Assembly (NCBI GenBank): GCA_037355855.1
Contig: CM074758.1
Span: 8,591,001-8,655,000 of the forward strand
From: Pseudo-nitzschia pungens
Taxonomy: Eukaryota; Bacillariophyta; Bacillariophyceae; Bacillariales; Bacillariaceae
DNA: 64,000 nt
Reading direction: 5' to 3'
Both the position numbers and the translations under genes were made by a program. Shown here in pieces: positions 9,001 through 17,429 of the stretch. The notes below the pieces were generated by a model, which was not told the DNA's origin, did not search any database, and saw nothing but the letters and a program-made list of their open reading frames with translations. How positions within the stretch are numbered: the first letter of the stretch is position 1; each line of letters begins with the position of its first letter.

Positions 9001-11885
9001 ACGATGTTCCGGACTGGCTAAAAAAGGAGAGAGAAGCAGCAGGACAAAGTCAAGGAGGAGGAGTATGGCGCAGAAGAGAGAAAAAGACAGCAGGAAGAAG
9101 TGACAGTAGAGGAGTTGGCGGCGCATTTCTAGGCATTGGCGATGACGATGTAGATGGGGATGATACATATGGTCGCGAGACGCTCGAGGAATACGAGAAA
9201 CGGAAAGCAGGTCAACGCACTAACATGGGAATCGATATCAGGGATGCTCTCGGTCGACGAGGTTCGGATGACCCTGTAGACTACAAGTACGGGAATGACC
9301 GTTTTGGAGGAAAACAAAGCGGATGGGGACAAGAGGATTTCGAAGCACGGAAGACGAGGCTATTGGGTTACATTCAGCTAGACGTTTCAGAGGTGAACAA
9401 TCTGATAGCTCTCAAAGAATCTGTGTTTGCAACCGGTGCTTCGAAGTACCTTCCAAGAATCAATAAGCCATTTCAGGAGTTTGGAGCAATATTCAGGCTA
9501 GAGGGTGTCCTAGTTGATATCACTGGATTGGAGCAGAAGGTATGGAATCGTGTTGCTACTGAATTCGGTTTGGAAGAGCCTTTGCTTGAAGACATACGTC
9601 GGGCTGCCGTTTTGAAACCGGAGGATGCTGTGAAGGAAGTGTTTTTCACCGCAATGGGAGACTTCATCTTGGTTCGAAGAATTGTAGATGCGTATCGTCG
9701 GATTTTTAGACAAGAATTCAATGCATGGGCTAGTGAAGAGGGTATCGCTGCGAAGTACGATGAAATCCAAAAGAAGAATAATGCTAATTCTAGGCGAAGT
9801 TCTTTTGCGATTGGATTTGACGAGGAAGATGAAGCAGTGGACGAAGAAGTTCAAGAGGTGTCAGTGCCACCGGATGAAGGTAGTAAATTGAGATATCTCC
9901 AGGAAATATGGACAAAGACTGCGAATCAATTCGGATTTCCACCTCCAACGAACGGGCAGATAGCCGAAAGTTCGATGGTTTCACCAGATATTGCGGTGAG
10001 CAATATCTTCTGTTGGTCAGAGGAGCAAAGGCAAATAAATAAGATTGTGTCTGCATTTTCTATGCTGCAAGCGGGAAAAAGCCTTCCGGTCGAAGAAAAG
10101 AAACCAACATCTCCAAATCGCATTTTACCAACAGACCGACCTCTGACGCGTGAGGAAATAACGGATGATATGATTTTAGAGCTTCAGCTCATGGCATGGG
10201 GAGAAGTTGCGGAAGAAAACTCTTTCGAAGTCCCCGATGCTGAGAAAGTCGTGGCAGCAGCCTCCATAAACAATCCTCGATTTGCTATTCTGGACGGCTT
10301 TGGTTGGACTGATGACCCTAGTCTGGCTGCTGAATTGGCTGCTAATTACGAAGATTACTTCAGTGAGTACATCAACAGATATATAAATAACCGACCATTC
10401 ACTCCTGCCTCAACAGAAAATGTTGGAGAAACAGCAGCATCTACAGCAGTGAGGGACAGTAACGCTTTGAATAGCGCGCCAACAACAGAGGAAAAAGAAA
10501 TTCTGTCGAGACAAACCGATGCTTGGAGAGTGATTGCGACTGAATTTGGTTTCGATGTACCTACAACGGAGCAGATAATATCAGTGGCTGATATGACTCC
10601 CGAAGATGCTGTCATCAAGGTACTATTGACCAATTACGATATTGAGAAATGCAGCGCCGAGGAAGAGGAGGATTTCTATGAAACACTTCCTGAGATTGTC
10701 GAGCTGTACGAGTCCGCACTCAAGAATCCTGAAAGCACTTCCGTCAGAAACGACGCTAGTCCAAGTAGGGACGGAAATGTTGCTTCGGGAATGACGACGG
10801 AAGAAGCAATATTTTCGAGGCAAGCCGATGCCTGGAAAGAGATCGCTACGGAATATGGCTTGAATGCCCCTACAATGGAACAGATGAGGTTGGCGGTCGA
10901 AATGTCTCTTGAAGATGCCGTACACAAACTGATTCTGATGAACAATGATATCGAAAGTTGTTCCCCTGAGGAGGTTGAAGAATTCTACGACATGCTTCCA
11001 GAAATAATAGAGGCATTCGAATCGGCACTAGAGAAGCCATCAACAAATGCCTCTCAAAAGTCTGAGCCTGCATTGGAAACCGATCCGCAACAAGTCAGCC
11101 AAGATGAAATATATTGCGCCTCCTTCGATGCGTGGACGAGCGTCGCCTGGAAGTTAGGATATCGTCTGCCGACTCAGGAAGATGTTCAATTTGCGATGAC
11201 GGTAGGTCCTAAAGAAGCGGTCGTGGGAGGATTTCGCTGGACCGAGAGTGAAGAAGAAGCCGGAGAAATTGTGCAGCAGTACCTCAATCAAATCAAGGGG
11301 CGACGCGATGAGTGGGTGAAACAGGGCTATAAAACAACCATTGTAGTAGAGAACAACGAGTTCGAAGAGGAAGAACTCCCCATGGTTCAGGTCCTTCCCG
11401 ATGTTCTGGACTGGATCAAATCTCTGAAGGCGGTTGAAATGGGCTGCGGAGTCGTTTCGCATTTGGAAAACGACCAGATGAAAATATTGCTCGAGTATGC
11501 CGGGCTGTCGGAACTGTTCCCCGAAGGCAATCAGGTATCGCATTCCAACGGATACCTGCTGGACAACCAGCAACTACTGGGGACGGCCTTGCGCATCGAA
11601 CGACGCCCCGACCATTGCGTCGTATTCGATACGAGCCCACCCGCCTGCGCCGCGGCCCACGACTTTGACATGAGAAGCGTGGCGCTGATCGGACCGTTTC
11701 CTCGGTACGAGCTGCTCGATGCCGACACCTCGGCCGCCTCGGTGAACGAGCTCACCGCCTCGAACATTCGACGCCTGTTCGGGGAGCGAATATACGACAA
11801 GCCCATGCTGGATACGGAGGGAGAGAACCCTCTGGATCCCAGCAAACGAGTGCAAATCAAGACACAATTTGAGGGCGACGAATAG
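6042..11885 (+). CDS. Giant acidic secretory or plastid protein with degenerate HAD core and repeated cap modules
   Basis: Single 1947-codon ORF. Residues about 11-30 form a hydrophobic signal segment ending VATS-F, compatible with a diatom plastid presequence. Residues about 100-1100 are Glu/Asp/Lys/Gln-rich and probably coiled-coil or disordered. From about 1145 a HAD-hydrolase N-core appears as FGAIFRLEGVLVD. The nucleophile and acid/base aspartates of the DxDG motif are R1152 and E1154, so phosphatase activity is unlikely. A cap-like helical module then recurs about six times, with its conserved Trp at residues 1168, 1290, 1386, 1495, 1598 and 1698 (for example AWRVIATEFGFDVPTTEQ). Residues about 1780-1930 resemble the second half of the HAD Rossmann fold (LPDVLDWIKSLK, CVVFDTSPPACAAA). 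Likely a pseudoenzyme scaffold; function unknown. Confidence 0.85.
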   Translation: MTEDQSSCFPARFIIFGIFSLAHFASVATSFEVSFPAAGGGGKVKSRSTLGRLSPEKPIVPRRWSLSLQPRVSSAENHDQEQYGRPITSLSFIPGTSSARSKTVKLSLSSGEPDDMDEATRRENLNAAHDDLYNFLTGKTGQGTGGESERVRKRDQIMGFMGRGSGSGSEKQLIQPIRQEDGMVDEELVVQQQQEERTKVKFDNLFAGMPTLEEIISRNPAETEEETSGAGTKTRRKTRMTDDDDFSWFETERLQIEREYEQLRQETKQRIREQRLEEEEIERLIQAIAASENDGEDADGLSRPSTIPDNAEGVADAIITQEMNQMIDAVQLERAKQRLQAFESEKATELDSRDYQGVSDNVVDNIIKETADEIEQSEKLKASAVELEQYERLRQQEASFKEAQEQNVPQDGLDLDNWTLDRLNEMLEKSENQEDGDGSIAEMLEENIEELRKQIQRESKKGSIEPQTMKEWQMYQAIATKLTKDQQIQSIGANSDMDAFDAMMNDGGAVDDDDANYESNVDEQKVAQQLDSWRDYIETEDKLRQKMSLSSGYELPFGHLGDKMDQIEAARAEESAFRADIEAENKGKSRREVRREVNIQAVQAMEDLIRKSDGPRAEFLKKQLEEIKEGMEETDYYDTEEEEEELISLEPVDLTDVFAKSKDDDPFSPEEMEDINQVLSSSETGAQYSKKSESVDEPVQKQEPPNTPFFSDSVSESQENQPSVPDTPFFQDQETITEEEIIDVKNKLGSADEQKLQKMFRQANVRSYAEQDAIRKNWEEYQEYEKGIRDKVGLSKQADGEESPSLTEGVELDYDVKDFMTEDGDFDAEKVLSTIGPRPKKRTKPSEPSASTTGDSKSDIDSNEVADAIYRSVAATGGIGREDQAVRKKDREGYEAYLKKEQEMKMGLDKLEDEIEEVESEVAEFEDLDINDPDYAEEVLEPRPLVKRKRKLDEGALSDMGGFLAGSSNLDEEDDSDEEDGDSGFDNDVPDWLKKEREAAGQSQGGGVWRRREKKTAGRSDSRGVGGAFLGIGDDDVDGDDTYGRETLEEYEKRKAGQRTNMGIDIRDALGRRGSDDPVDYKYGNDRFGGKQSGWGQEDFEARKTRLLGYIQLDVSEVNNLIALKESVFATGASKYLPRINKPFQEFGAIFRLEGVLVDITGLEQKVWNRVATEFGLEEPLLEDIRRAAVLKPEDAVKEVFFTAMGDFILVRRIVDAYRRIFRQEFNAWASEEGIAAKYDEIQKKNNANSRRSSFAIGFDEEDEAVDEEVQEVSVPPDEGSKLRYLQEIWTKTANQFGFPPPTNGQIAESSMVSPDIAVSNIFCWSEEQRQINKIVSAFSMLQAGKSLPVEEKKPTSPNRILPTDRPLTREEITDDMILELQLMAWGEVAEENSFEVPDAEKVVAAASINNPRFAILDGFGWTDDPSLAAELAANYEDYFSEYINRYINNRPFTPASTENVGETAASTAVRDSNALNSAPTTEEKEILSRQTDAWRVIATEFGFDVPTTEQIISVADMTPEDAVIKVLLTNYDIEKCSAEEEEDFYETLPEIVELYESALKNPESTSVRNDASPSRDGNVASGMTTEEAIFSRQADAWKEIATEYGLNAPTMEQMRLAVEMSLEDAVHKLILMNNDIESCSPEEVEEFYDMLPEIIEAFESALEKPSTNASQKSEPALETDPQQVSQDEIYCASFDAWTSVAWKLGYRLPTQEDVQFAMTVGPKEAVVGGFRWTESEEEAGEIVQQYLNQIKGRRDEWVKQGYKTTIVVENNEFEEEELPMVQVLPDVLDWIKSLKAVEMGCGVVSHLENDQMKILLEYAGLSELFPEGNQVSHSNGYLLDNQQLLGTALRIERRPDHCVVFDTSPPACAAAHDFDMRSVALIGPFPRYELLDADTSAASVNELTASNIRRLFGERIYDKPMLDTEGENPLDPSKRVQIKTQFEGDE

Positions 11886-12460
11886 AGGAGACACGCACCA
11901 TCGAGGAACGACTCCGTTCCACGGAGCGAAGGCCTCGCGCCGACGACAATAGATCCTTGCTGTCGTAACGCATGCGGGAGCGTGCAAAACAGTTACAAAA
12001 ATAGAGAAAACACAAACAACAACAATGCCGTATCGATAAATCATTGCATTAAAACTAATTCTTTCTCAGATTACTAATTATACTCTGTGGGAAATGGCAA
12101 ACTTCCGCGATGGTTCGGAAAAACTCGAGCGACATTCACGCGTGAGTGGATTTCTTGCCACACATTGCGGCGCAGAACAGAATCCTTCGCATCGGAGTTC
12201 GTTCTTGAAATCTGCAAGGACGTTTGTTGGAAACAAGGTTCGAAACTCGTGTGTCTGTCGCAGTGGTCCGACCTCCGCCCACCCAATAATGGATGTACTG
12301 CTCAGATGTGCTCCGTCGGATCGGCTCCGATCGGCTTGGATTGCATTGGCTTCCGTATTCGTTTGTTCCATTCCATTCCATTCCATGCAATTCGAATCGA
12401 ATCAATTCGAATCGAATCAATTCAATTCAATTCAATTGAATTCCAGATTCGGATTCGGCT
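11886..12460. other. Convergent 3' intergenic region
   Basis: Lies between the ends of two convergent genes. Contains short GAATC/AATTC-type repeats at 12358-12440 (ATTCCATTCC, then AATTCGAATCG units). No gene recognised. Confidence 0.5.
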
Positions 12461-14749
12461 TCAGAACCATTGCAGGAGGATGGCGTCCCGGATGCCAATG
12501 TACCCGATGAGCTGGATGGGTTCCAGCCAGGCCCGACCGATCCCGAGGTAGACGACGCGTTCCAGCCATCCCGAAAAGAGGTTCCGCACGCCCCCCTCGC
12601 CCTCGTTGGCGATCCGGATCATGGTCTGGATCAGGCCGTAGTCCGGCCGGGTGATGGCAATGCTGGGCGTCGTGGGGTGTCCGGCTTCGGCTTGCTCGGA
12701 GTCGGGGTCGGCATGCGGTGCGACGTCGACCATGCCCCCCCGCCACTTGCTGTCGATGTCGATGTCTGCATCGGCGTCTGCATCGGCGTCGGCGTCCCCT
12801 TCCGCGTCCTCCGGAATGACCAGCCGCTCGTCGAGCAGGATGCGGGTCCGCGCAACGTCAAAGGGGGTCGTCAAGAAGCCGGCCACGACCGCCGCCAGGA
12901 TCGCGTACAGGGCGTAGTCCGACACCGGGAGGCTCCCCCTGATGAACATCTTGTTGAGGACGATCTTGGACATGAGGTAGGGCAGGTCCGTCAGTATGAC
13001 CATGGGCAACCGCCGGACCGAGTCCCCGAGCCAGTCCCCCGCGGTGTCGGTTTCGGTTTCGTTTTTGTTCCGCGCCTGCAACCGAATCGCCAGCGCGTTG
13101 GAGGGGGTCCGGAAGCACAGCGAGACGACGTCTCCCACCAGGGCCCCGCCCAGGGCGATGCTCGTCGAATCGAGCGGCGTCATGTAGAGCATGCGCTTGG
13201 TCACGTCCCGGACGCCGTAGTAGATGCCCGTCGCGGGGACCGATACCAGGAGGGTGGGGGAAATCCCGGCGTACAGGTCCCCGTCGGCGATTTTTTGCCG
13301 GACGTTGGTCCCGAGGGTCCGGACCTCGTGCGCGAGGGATGTCGGGCCGGAGGAAGCATCGTTTCGGTCGGCCTGGATCCGGGTCTTGATGGTCGAGAGG
13401 GGATACAGCAGAGAGGTCCTTCCCATTTCGCAGATCGATCCGGCCGCGGTGGCCGCGACGAGCAGTTCGCTGTTGGAATACTGCTTCACGACCTGCGCTT
13501 TCGGAGCCAAAAAGGATGGCAGCCAATTCGGTACCTTGGGTGTTTCGATCTTGTTGAAGGTGAAGTTGCTCGAATCGATGGAGAGGCACCTGTCCGTGCA
13601 GGCCATGGTGACATTGATGTTCGTCTCCGAAACAACCTTTGTCAGATTGACCGTATCGAGTCGGCCGGGGCTCGCAACAGTCGGGCTCGGAGTTTTTGCG
13701 GGGAGAGGAGCCGGAGTGGGTGCCGTCTTGGAGACGGTTGCGGAAGTTTTGGATGGTGCCTCTGTTTGTTGCGGCTGCGGCCGTGGCTGTGGTTTCGGTT
13801 GCTGCTGTGGCTGTGGTTTCGGTTGCTGCTGTGGCTGTGGTTTCGGTTGCTGTTTTTGCTGTGGCTTCGGTTGCTGCTGCTTTTGCTGTTGCCGCGGCGG
13901 TTGCTGCTTTTCTCCCTGCCCGTTCCTGTTGGTGGGCAAGACCGGTTGGCGCCACAGCGACAGGCGATACGGAGGCGGGGGCAGGTTTTCCTCGACCGAG
14001 GTTTGGGTGTGGGCCAATCCCGTGACGAGTGCCGCTCCCGTCACCGCGGCTCCGTACCGAAGGGCATTTCTCCGGGAGACCACGCGGTCTCGGAAGCCCT
14101 CTCGCTCGGCGGTGGGTGTCGACGATGCCGGTGGGACACCGGTTTCGTCGCTGCGTTTGGTTTCACCGCGGTGGTCGGGGTGGTGATCGCGGACGACTCC
14201 CGACGATACCGGAGCGGAACGCTTCCTCGATTCGACCGAAGCGAAAAAGGGCACCGTCGCGTTCCCCTCCTTCTCGGGTACCGTTTGACTGGCACCGAAG
14301 CTTGTTCGTTCGACGCGGTCGACTGCCACCACGTCGCGCTCGTCCACCAAAACCGACAAGGCATGGTTCTCCGGGTCGGTCGAATTCCTGCGTTGCCTTT
14401 CGCTTTTCGTTTCGATTTCCGTCTCCGTTTGCGGTTCCCCGGCATTTTGGGTCTTGGGTCGGGCGAACAAAGCGGAGAGAACGGCCGGGTCGGCGGCTCT
14501 CGCTCGGTGAACGCGATTCGTTCCCGGAGCGAAGGATCGGATGCCGCGGTCGAGGCCGCGGCTACGGGCACGACAAGAGTCGGACTCGCAGCGGGACCTC
14601 CTCGGTGTCGGCCGATGCCCCCATTGCCCTTGCCGTTGCCCTTGCCGTTGCGGAAACGGCGGGGCGATGCGAAACGCGTTCGTTCGCGCCGCGAGCATCG
14701 AGACGACGAAACCGACAACGACGATCCGATGCACCGCCCGCCGGAGCAT
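12461..14749 (-). CDS. Mitochondrial-carrier-family protein with plastid-type leader
   Basis: Six-helix SLC25-type carrier fused to a long low-complexity N-terminus. I start at the Met at 14749 rather than the longer ORF start (14908), because it opens a signal peptide (VVVGFVVSMLAARTNAF) ending Asn-Ala-Phe, the form of a secondary-plastid presequence. About 300 disordered residues follow, including a Gln/Pro/Lys tract (13780-13910). Carrier signatures: YPLSTIKTR at about residues 444-452, where Ser replaces the usual acidic residue, and TPFDVARTR at about 624-632, which is canonical. An Asp/Ala repeat loop precedes the last repeat. The leader suggests a plastid envelope rather than mitochondrial location; substrate unknown. 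An 842-codon ORF on the opposite strand is a GC-rich shadow. Confidence 0.85.
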   Translation of the reverse strand: MLRRAVHRIVVVGFVVSMLAARTNAFRIAPPFPQRQGQRQGQWGHRPTPRRSRCESDSCRARSRGLDRGIRSFAPGTNRVHRARAADPAVLSALFARPKTQNAGEPQTETEIETKSERQRRNSTDPENHALSVLVDERDVVAVDRVERTSFGASQTVPEKEGNATVPFFASVESRKRSAPVSSGVVRDHHPDHRGETKRSDETGVPPASSTPTAEREGFRDRVVSRRNALRYGAAVTGAALVTGLAHTQTSVEENLPPPPYRLSLWRQPVLPTNRNGQGEKQQPPRQQQKQQQPKPQQKQQPKPQPQQQPKPQPQQQPKPQPRPQPQQTEAPSKTSATVSKTAPTPAPLPAKTPSPTVASPGRLDTVNLTKVVSETNINVTMACTDRCLSIDSSNFTFNKIETPKVPNWLPSFLAPKAQVVKQYSNSELLVAATAAGSICEMGRTSLLYPLSTIKTRIQADRNDASSGPTSLAHEVRTLGTNVRQKIADGDLYAGISPTLLVSVPATGIYYGVRDVTKRMLYMTPLDSTSIALGGALVGDVVSLCFRTPSNALAIRLQARNKNETETDTAGDWLGDSVRRLPMVILTDLPYLMSKIVLNKMFIRGSLPVSDYALYAILAAVVAGFLTTPFDVARTRILLDERLVIPEDAEGDADADADADADIDIDSKWRGGMVDVAPHADPDSEQAEAGHPTTPSIAITRPDYGLIQTMIRIANEGEGGVRNLFSGWLERVVYLGIGRAWLEPIQLIGYIGIRDAILLQWF

Positions 14750-15586
14750 CGAGATTCCCGTGCCGGCGTTGAAAACGGCGTCGGCGTCGGCTTCGGCTTC
14801 CGCATTGGCTTTGGCACTTCGCGTGCGGTAGCGGTATCGCTGGCGGTTGTCTCTCGATGCGGAACTCGCGGATGTCATCGCTATCGTCTTTGTGGCGGTT
14901 GCTGTCATTCGGTGTTAGGCGGTGCGGTTGGACCCATCTGCGTGCCATCCGCGGGGAGGAGAGGTTGGATGTTCGATGTTCGATTCCAGAGCGACTAGGT
15001 CTTGCGCACTACTCGTGAAGTATCGCAGATCGACGTCACTCTCTCTGTCTCCGACTGCCAATGATTGGAACAACAATAATACAATAATAACTATGGACGA
15101 TTGGGGCCAATCATGATCTTGATCATTCCGGATGCCTCATTCCAACTACCCGTAACTTACTTCGCAATTCGTAAGTTACTTCGCATGTTGTTTTTGTTTA
15201 TTGTTTTGAAAGTTGACTCACTCGGGTTCGTGCAAAATACGTGTCATTGCCGATGCCCCGACACGATCGGAAATGGCCCTTCGAAATCGAAGTCGGTGCA
15301 AATATGGCGTGTGGCTGACACATTGAGAAGTGTCTATGGTACTCATCGTAGTTATTCACTATACCTAAGATGTATAGTATGAGAAATTTCAATCATGAGT
15401 TACTCTCAATCACGAGCGAAACCGACATCTTGCCGTTCGCACTGTCGCCGCGGAGTGATTTTGATTGGTGTGATGATTCCTTGTTTGTTCTCTCCGCATT
15501 CTTCACAATTCTTCCGGTGTGACATCTTTTTCGTTCGCTCTGGATTTCTGCGGGGAACCGGAGGAAACCCAAGTGATGGCATCGAG
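14750..15586. other. Intergenic region
   Basis: No recognised gene. Contains the Y-rich upstream region of the carrier gene and a repeated GTAACTTACTTCG / GTAAGTTACTTCG pair at 15151-15185, a member of the intergenic GTAAC/GTTAC motif family seen elsewhere in the window. Confidence 0.4.
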
Positions 15587-15784
15587 CTAATCTGCCTGAC
15601 AAAGGAATGAGAACTCGAAGGGGCTCCCAGCTGGAAGATTCGAAACGGTGACTTTCGATTGGTTGCCCATGACGACATCGTTCCGTGAAGAAGACTTTCC
15701 ATTGGACATTCGTGACGACAACCTTCCATCGCTTCCTCGAAGAAGAAGAAGAAAAAGAAGAAAAACCACCAACATCGATCGCAT
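15587..15784 (-). CDS. Possible small secreted protein (doubtful)
   Basis: A 66-codon ORF whose start (MRSMLVVFLLFLLLLRG) would be an excellent signal peptide, followed by about 45 polar residues. No family recognised. The +1 frame stays open beyond its stop for a further ~60 codons (down to 15406). Overlapping ORFs in the other frames have no merit. Could be chance; transcript evidence would decide. Confidence 0.25.
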   Translation of the reverse strand: MRSMLVVFLLFLLLLRGSDGRLSSRMSNGKSSSRNDVVMGNQSKVTVSNLPAGSPFEFSFLCQAD

Positions 15785-15950
15785 CTTCTTTGTAGCTCGA
15801 TAGTCTTTCGACAACAAGTAAGTTAATCAATCTATCTACTTTTATTCCATTCGACTCTTACTCCATCTCAAACAGGAACATAAATTTCGATTGATTCATT
15901 CATTCCAATCTCCAAAACAAAGCTTTCAACTCTACGGTACCGTAATTACT

Positions 15951-15962
15951 GGTAACCTTACC
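15951..15962. promoter_or_regulatory. GGTAACCTTACC motif 32 nt upstream of an ATG
   Basis: Clear example of an 11-12-mer (GGTAACCTTAC or its complement GTAAGGTTACC) that recurs in about twenty intergenic places and that I did not see in any coding exon. Position just upstream of a start codon suggests a promoter or 5'-UTR element; this is inference. Confidence 0.35.
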
Positions 15963-15993
15963 TCGCATCTTTTCCAACGACACCATACTAATC

Positions 15994-16887
15994 ATGTGGT
16001 TTTTGCAACGTTTCCTCGTGACTTCTTCCCTCTTGTTCGCCACCACCTCGGCGTTCTCGGCACGCAAGGCATCGCAGATGGTGCGATCTTCCGCTTCTTC
16101 TTCGTCGTCGTCGTCGTCTTCGCTGAGCGTCGGCGCCGTCTGGATGGAGGACGACGAGATCCCCCCCGACTTTTTGCTCCGCCGCGCCGAGGCCTGCGTC
16201 GGCTCGGACACGTGCAGCCTCGAGGAGGCCCAGACGGTCCTGGACGACATTCTCCGCGTCCAGGCCCAGTGCGTCGGCGCCCTGTCGAGCAGCAGCCCCG
16301 TCTGCGACAACGTCGACCAGGTGGTGGAGGTCGTTGCCAACCTCCGCTCGAAGATCGAGACCGAGCGCGAGCGCCTCGCCCCCGTCCGGGCCACCCTGCA
16401 CCTCTTCAACGTGGCCATGGGAATCTACGTGGTCTCGACGATCCTGCACGGGATCGCGGCCGTCCCGAACGTTCCGGTCGACGCCCCGCTGGTGTCGTCC
16501 TTCGGGAACTCGTTCCCGATGGAGGGCGCCGTCAACACGCGCGGCGTGGCGGCGATTCTTCCCCAGGAGTGGCTCTGGTCCATCCGGGACGGATACTTTC
16601 CGGCCCTCTTCCAGGAATGGGTCCGAAACGGCGGGCTGCAGGTGGACGTCTCGGCCTTTGACCAAAAGGTGGTCTCCTTCACGCCGCAGGAGTGGGTCTG
16701 GTCGGTGCAGAACGGGTCCTTCGGACGGATGCTGGCCGAGAACATGCGGTACGGGGGACTGGTGGTCGACGCCGATTTCGACACGGAGGGACTGAGCCCC
16801 ATGACGCCGCAGGAGGTCCTGTGGTCGATCCAGGGGGGATACCTCGGGACGGCGATGCAACACCTCTACCGAAACGGCGGCGTGTAA
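15994..16887 (+). CDS. Plastid-addressed protein with three 41-residue repeats
   Basis: 297 residues. The N-terminus (FLVTSSLLFATTSAFSARKA) is a signal peptide with the Ser-Ala-Phe junction typical of diatom plastid proteins, then a Ser-rich transit-like stretch. Residues about 45-130 are helical and acidic, followed by a hydrophobic segment near 145-160 (FNVAMGIYVVSTILHGIAAV) that may span a membrane. The C-terminal half holds three copies of a module beginning PQEWLWSIRDGY (residue 190), PQEWVWSVQNGS (231) and PQEVLWSIQGGY (272), exactly 41 residues apart, each ending in a GG-L/V turn. I do not recognise the family. Probably a thylakoid or stromal protein of photosynthetic stramenopiles. 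Confidence 0.8.
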   Translation: MWFLQRFLVTSSLLFATTSAFSARKASQMVRSSASSSSSSSSSLSVGAVWMEDDEIPPDFLLRRAEACVGSDTCSLEEAQTVLDDILRVQAQCVGALSSSSPVCDNVDQVVEVVANLRSKIETERERLAPVRATLHLFNVAMGIYVVSTILHGIAAVPNVPVDAPLVSSFGNSFPMEGAVNTRGVAAILPQEWLWSIRDGYFPALFQEWVRNGGLQVDVSAFDQKVVSFTPQEWVWSVQNGSFGRMLAENMRYGGLVVDADFDTEGLSPMTPQEVLWSIQGGYLGTAMQHLYRNGGV

Positions 16888-17429
16888 ATGGAAACCGCGA
16901 ATCCATGAATGAATGAATGAATCATAAATGAATGAATAATAAATGAATCAATGAAGGAAGGAAGGAATCGCGGTCGTTGTCGATTCCTTCCATTGTACCG
17001 TATGTACTATTGCACACACAACACAACACACACTACAACACACAACACACAACATGCACATAATTTTTCCTCCGCCATACTAACAATACTAATAATAATA
17101 ATAATACACTTAGACACCCCAACCACCATGAACGGCAACCACTATTGATTAGAAAAACACAAACACGCAGAACACGTTCCGATTCTTGTAGTACTTCCGG
17201 GTGCGAGCCGGATGCTCGATGACTGCGGTGTCGGGAGACCGAAATCGGAACGCATTCCTCAACTGTACGATACGGTACGATGCGTGTGCGTGTGCGTGTG
17301 CGTGCATGGTGTGATGCGTGCGGCGGCAGTTTGCGGATTTCCGTTGCATTGCAACCCATTGTGCTACACTACAACATCATCATTACGGGTTTGTTTGCTA
17401 AATAATACTTCGTAATACTTCGTATTGTT
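16888..17429. other. Convergent 3' intergenic region with simple repeats
   Basis: Contains (ATGA)n at 16907-16952, (ACACA)n at 17012-17055, (AAT)n at 17085-17106 and a (GTGTGC)n tract at 17282-17305. No gene seen. Confidence 0.6.

Noticed and set aside
12470..14998. 842-codon plus-strand ORF antisense to the carrier gene
   Set aside because: Gly/Arg/Val-rich composition typical of a GC-rich antisense shadow; the minus strand has carrier signatures and a signal peptide.
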